This document shows positions 63,346 to 64,000 of a DNA stretch of 64,000 bases, in pieces. Made by a program: the position numbers and the translations under genes. This DNA is from DATAEG01 sp051001975 (lineage in GTDB: Bacteria > Actinomycetota > Actinomycetes > Mycobacteriales > Jatrophihabitantaceae). The stretch's first letter is position 1. Every line of letters starts with the position of its first letter. The stretch is taken from the NCBI GenBank assembly GCA_051001975.1, contig JBPCMU010000064.1:1-64000 (forward strand), read 5' to 3'. Under the pieces are notes generated by a model, which was not told where the DNA came from, did not search any database, and saw nothing but the letters and a program-made list of their open reading frames with translations.

Positions 63346-64000
63346 TCAGTCGAGCAGCGCCGAGTACACCAGTTGGCGTAGCTGCGAACGGATCGGATGG
63401 ATGCTCGATGGCAGAAGCTGGGTCAGGAACACCGCGGTGAGCTCCTCGAGTGGATCCACCCAGAATGTGGTGGAAGCGGCGCCGCCCCAGCCGAATTCGC
63501 CGGGCGAGCCGAGCGTGTGGGTCGCCACTGGGTCGAGGGTGACGGAGAAGCCGAGCCCGAAGCCAACGCCGTCGAACGGCGACTCGGCGTAAAGCGGACG
63601 GCCGAACGACGCTAGGTCCGCGCCGCCGGGCAGATGGTTGCGGGTCATGTATCGCACGGTGCGGTCGGCCAACAGCCGGGTACCGTCCACCGCGCCGTGA
63701 CCGAGCAGCAGCTGCACGAAGCGGTGATAGTCGGCGAGCGTGGACACCAGGCCGCCGCCACCGGACAACCACGTCGGCGCGGTGACTGCGGCGCCGAGGC
63801 TGTCCAGTCTGGTCGCCGTGCGAGTGCGCGGGTCAGCCGTGTAGAGCGTGGCGAGCCTGCTACGCGCCGCGTCTGACACTGCGAACGCGGTATCGGCCAT
63901 GCCGAGCGGGCCGAAGATGTGCTCGGCGAAGAACTCGTCGAGCGGCTGACCTGCGACGACCTCGACCAGCCGGCCGAGCACGTCGGTAGCGCAGGTCCGA
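63346..64000 (-). CDS. Serine hydrolase, beta-lactamase family (C-terminal part)
   Basis: The frame is open at the right edge of the window, so only about 217 C-terminal residues are seen. 'ATDVLGRLVEVVAGQPLDEFFAEHIFGPLGMADTAF' is the conserved block that follows the Y-x-N motif in class C-like serine hydrolases, and 'GFGLGFSV...GSPGEFGWGGAASTTFWVDP' contains the third box (H/W-x-G form, here GWGG). The S-x-x-K motif lies outside. It ends 15 nt after the convergent ArsR gene. It may be an esterase or DD-peptidase. Confidence 0.85.
   Translation of the reverse strand, partial: RTCATDVLGRLVEVVAGQPLDEFFAEHIFGPLGMADTAFAVSDAARSRLATLYTADPRTRTATRLDSLGAAVTAPTWLSGGGGLVSTLADYHRFVQLLLGHGAVDGTRLLADRTVRYMTRNHLPGGADLASFGRPLYAESPFDGVGFGLGFSVTLDPVATHTLGSPGEFGWGGAASTTFWVDPLEELTAVFLTQLLPSSIHPIRSQLRQLVYSALLD

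Overview
The window is about 64 kb of high-GC DNA from an actinomycete. The evidence is the GC-rich codon use, many GTG starts, 4-bp start/stop overlaps, promoters placed directly on start codons (leaderless), and gene order. Two blocks match Mycobacterium tuberculosis order: Rv1691-Rv1713 (TPR protein, HAD phosphatase, tlyA, nadK, recN, steA, steB, pyrG, Nudix, xerD, parA, scpA, scpB, pseudouridine synthase, cmk, der) and Rv1822-Rv1832 (CDP-alcohol transferase, DUF881, sbp, DUF881, gcvH, garA, MerR, DUF151, MerR, gcvP). Here they lie side by side, joined at a tRNA-Pro. The insertions of SSB-like, DUF1015, MraY-like, murJ and glycosyltransferase genes argue against Mycobacterium itself. I cannot name the genus.

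Layout. 1-691: 3' end of a 23S rRNA gene, 5S rRNA and a terminator. 0.8-21.7 kb: a housekeeping block for NAD(P), DNA repair, septum control, lipid II handling, CTP synthesis and chromosome segregation. 21.8-24.35 kb: an insertion between the pseudouridine synthase gene and cmk, with a secreted trypsin-like protease, a small unknown partner and a VapBC toxin-antitoxin pair; the first two genes are clearly less GC-rich than their surroundings. 24.4-36.6 kb: cmk-plsC-der, tRNA-Pro, a membrane operon, then glycine cleavage, GarA and MerR genes ending in gcvP behind a glycine riboswitch. 36.6-41 kb: a possible ADP-ribosyltransferase-fold protein with DUF5999, a HAD protein, guaB1, and a tryptophanyl-tRNA synthetase gene preceded by what looks like a complete transcription attenuator. 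41-45.6 kb: an accessory region with an MFS exporter and divergent ArsR regulator, an orphan PD-(D/E)XK-like protein, a broken DUF429 gene and a VOC protein. 45.7-53.7 kb: an FtsX-type ABC system and a DrrAB-type ABC exporter with its divergent TetR regulator. 53.7-56.1 kb: an NrtR-type regulator with a degenerate Nudix box, a lipoprotein and nadA. 56.2-64 kb: a NarL-type two-component system, a heterodimeric ABC exporter, a small Cys/His protein, an SRPBCC-ArsR pair and a partial serine hydrolase.

The most interesting signals are regulatory: the trpS attenuator (leader peptide with one Trp codon, exact 8-nt competing arms, terminator, and a hairpin over the ribosome binding site); nested dyads at the TetR, VapB and nadA promoters; and repeated leaderless promoters. 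Protein oddities are Der with altered G1/G4 motifs in its first GTPase domain, the Nudix regulator without catalytic glutamates, and the lower-GC protease pair. I see no CRISPR array and no intact insertion sequence.
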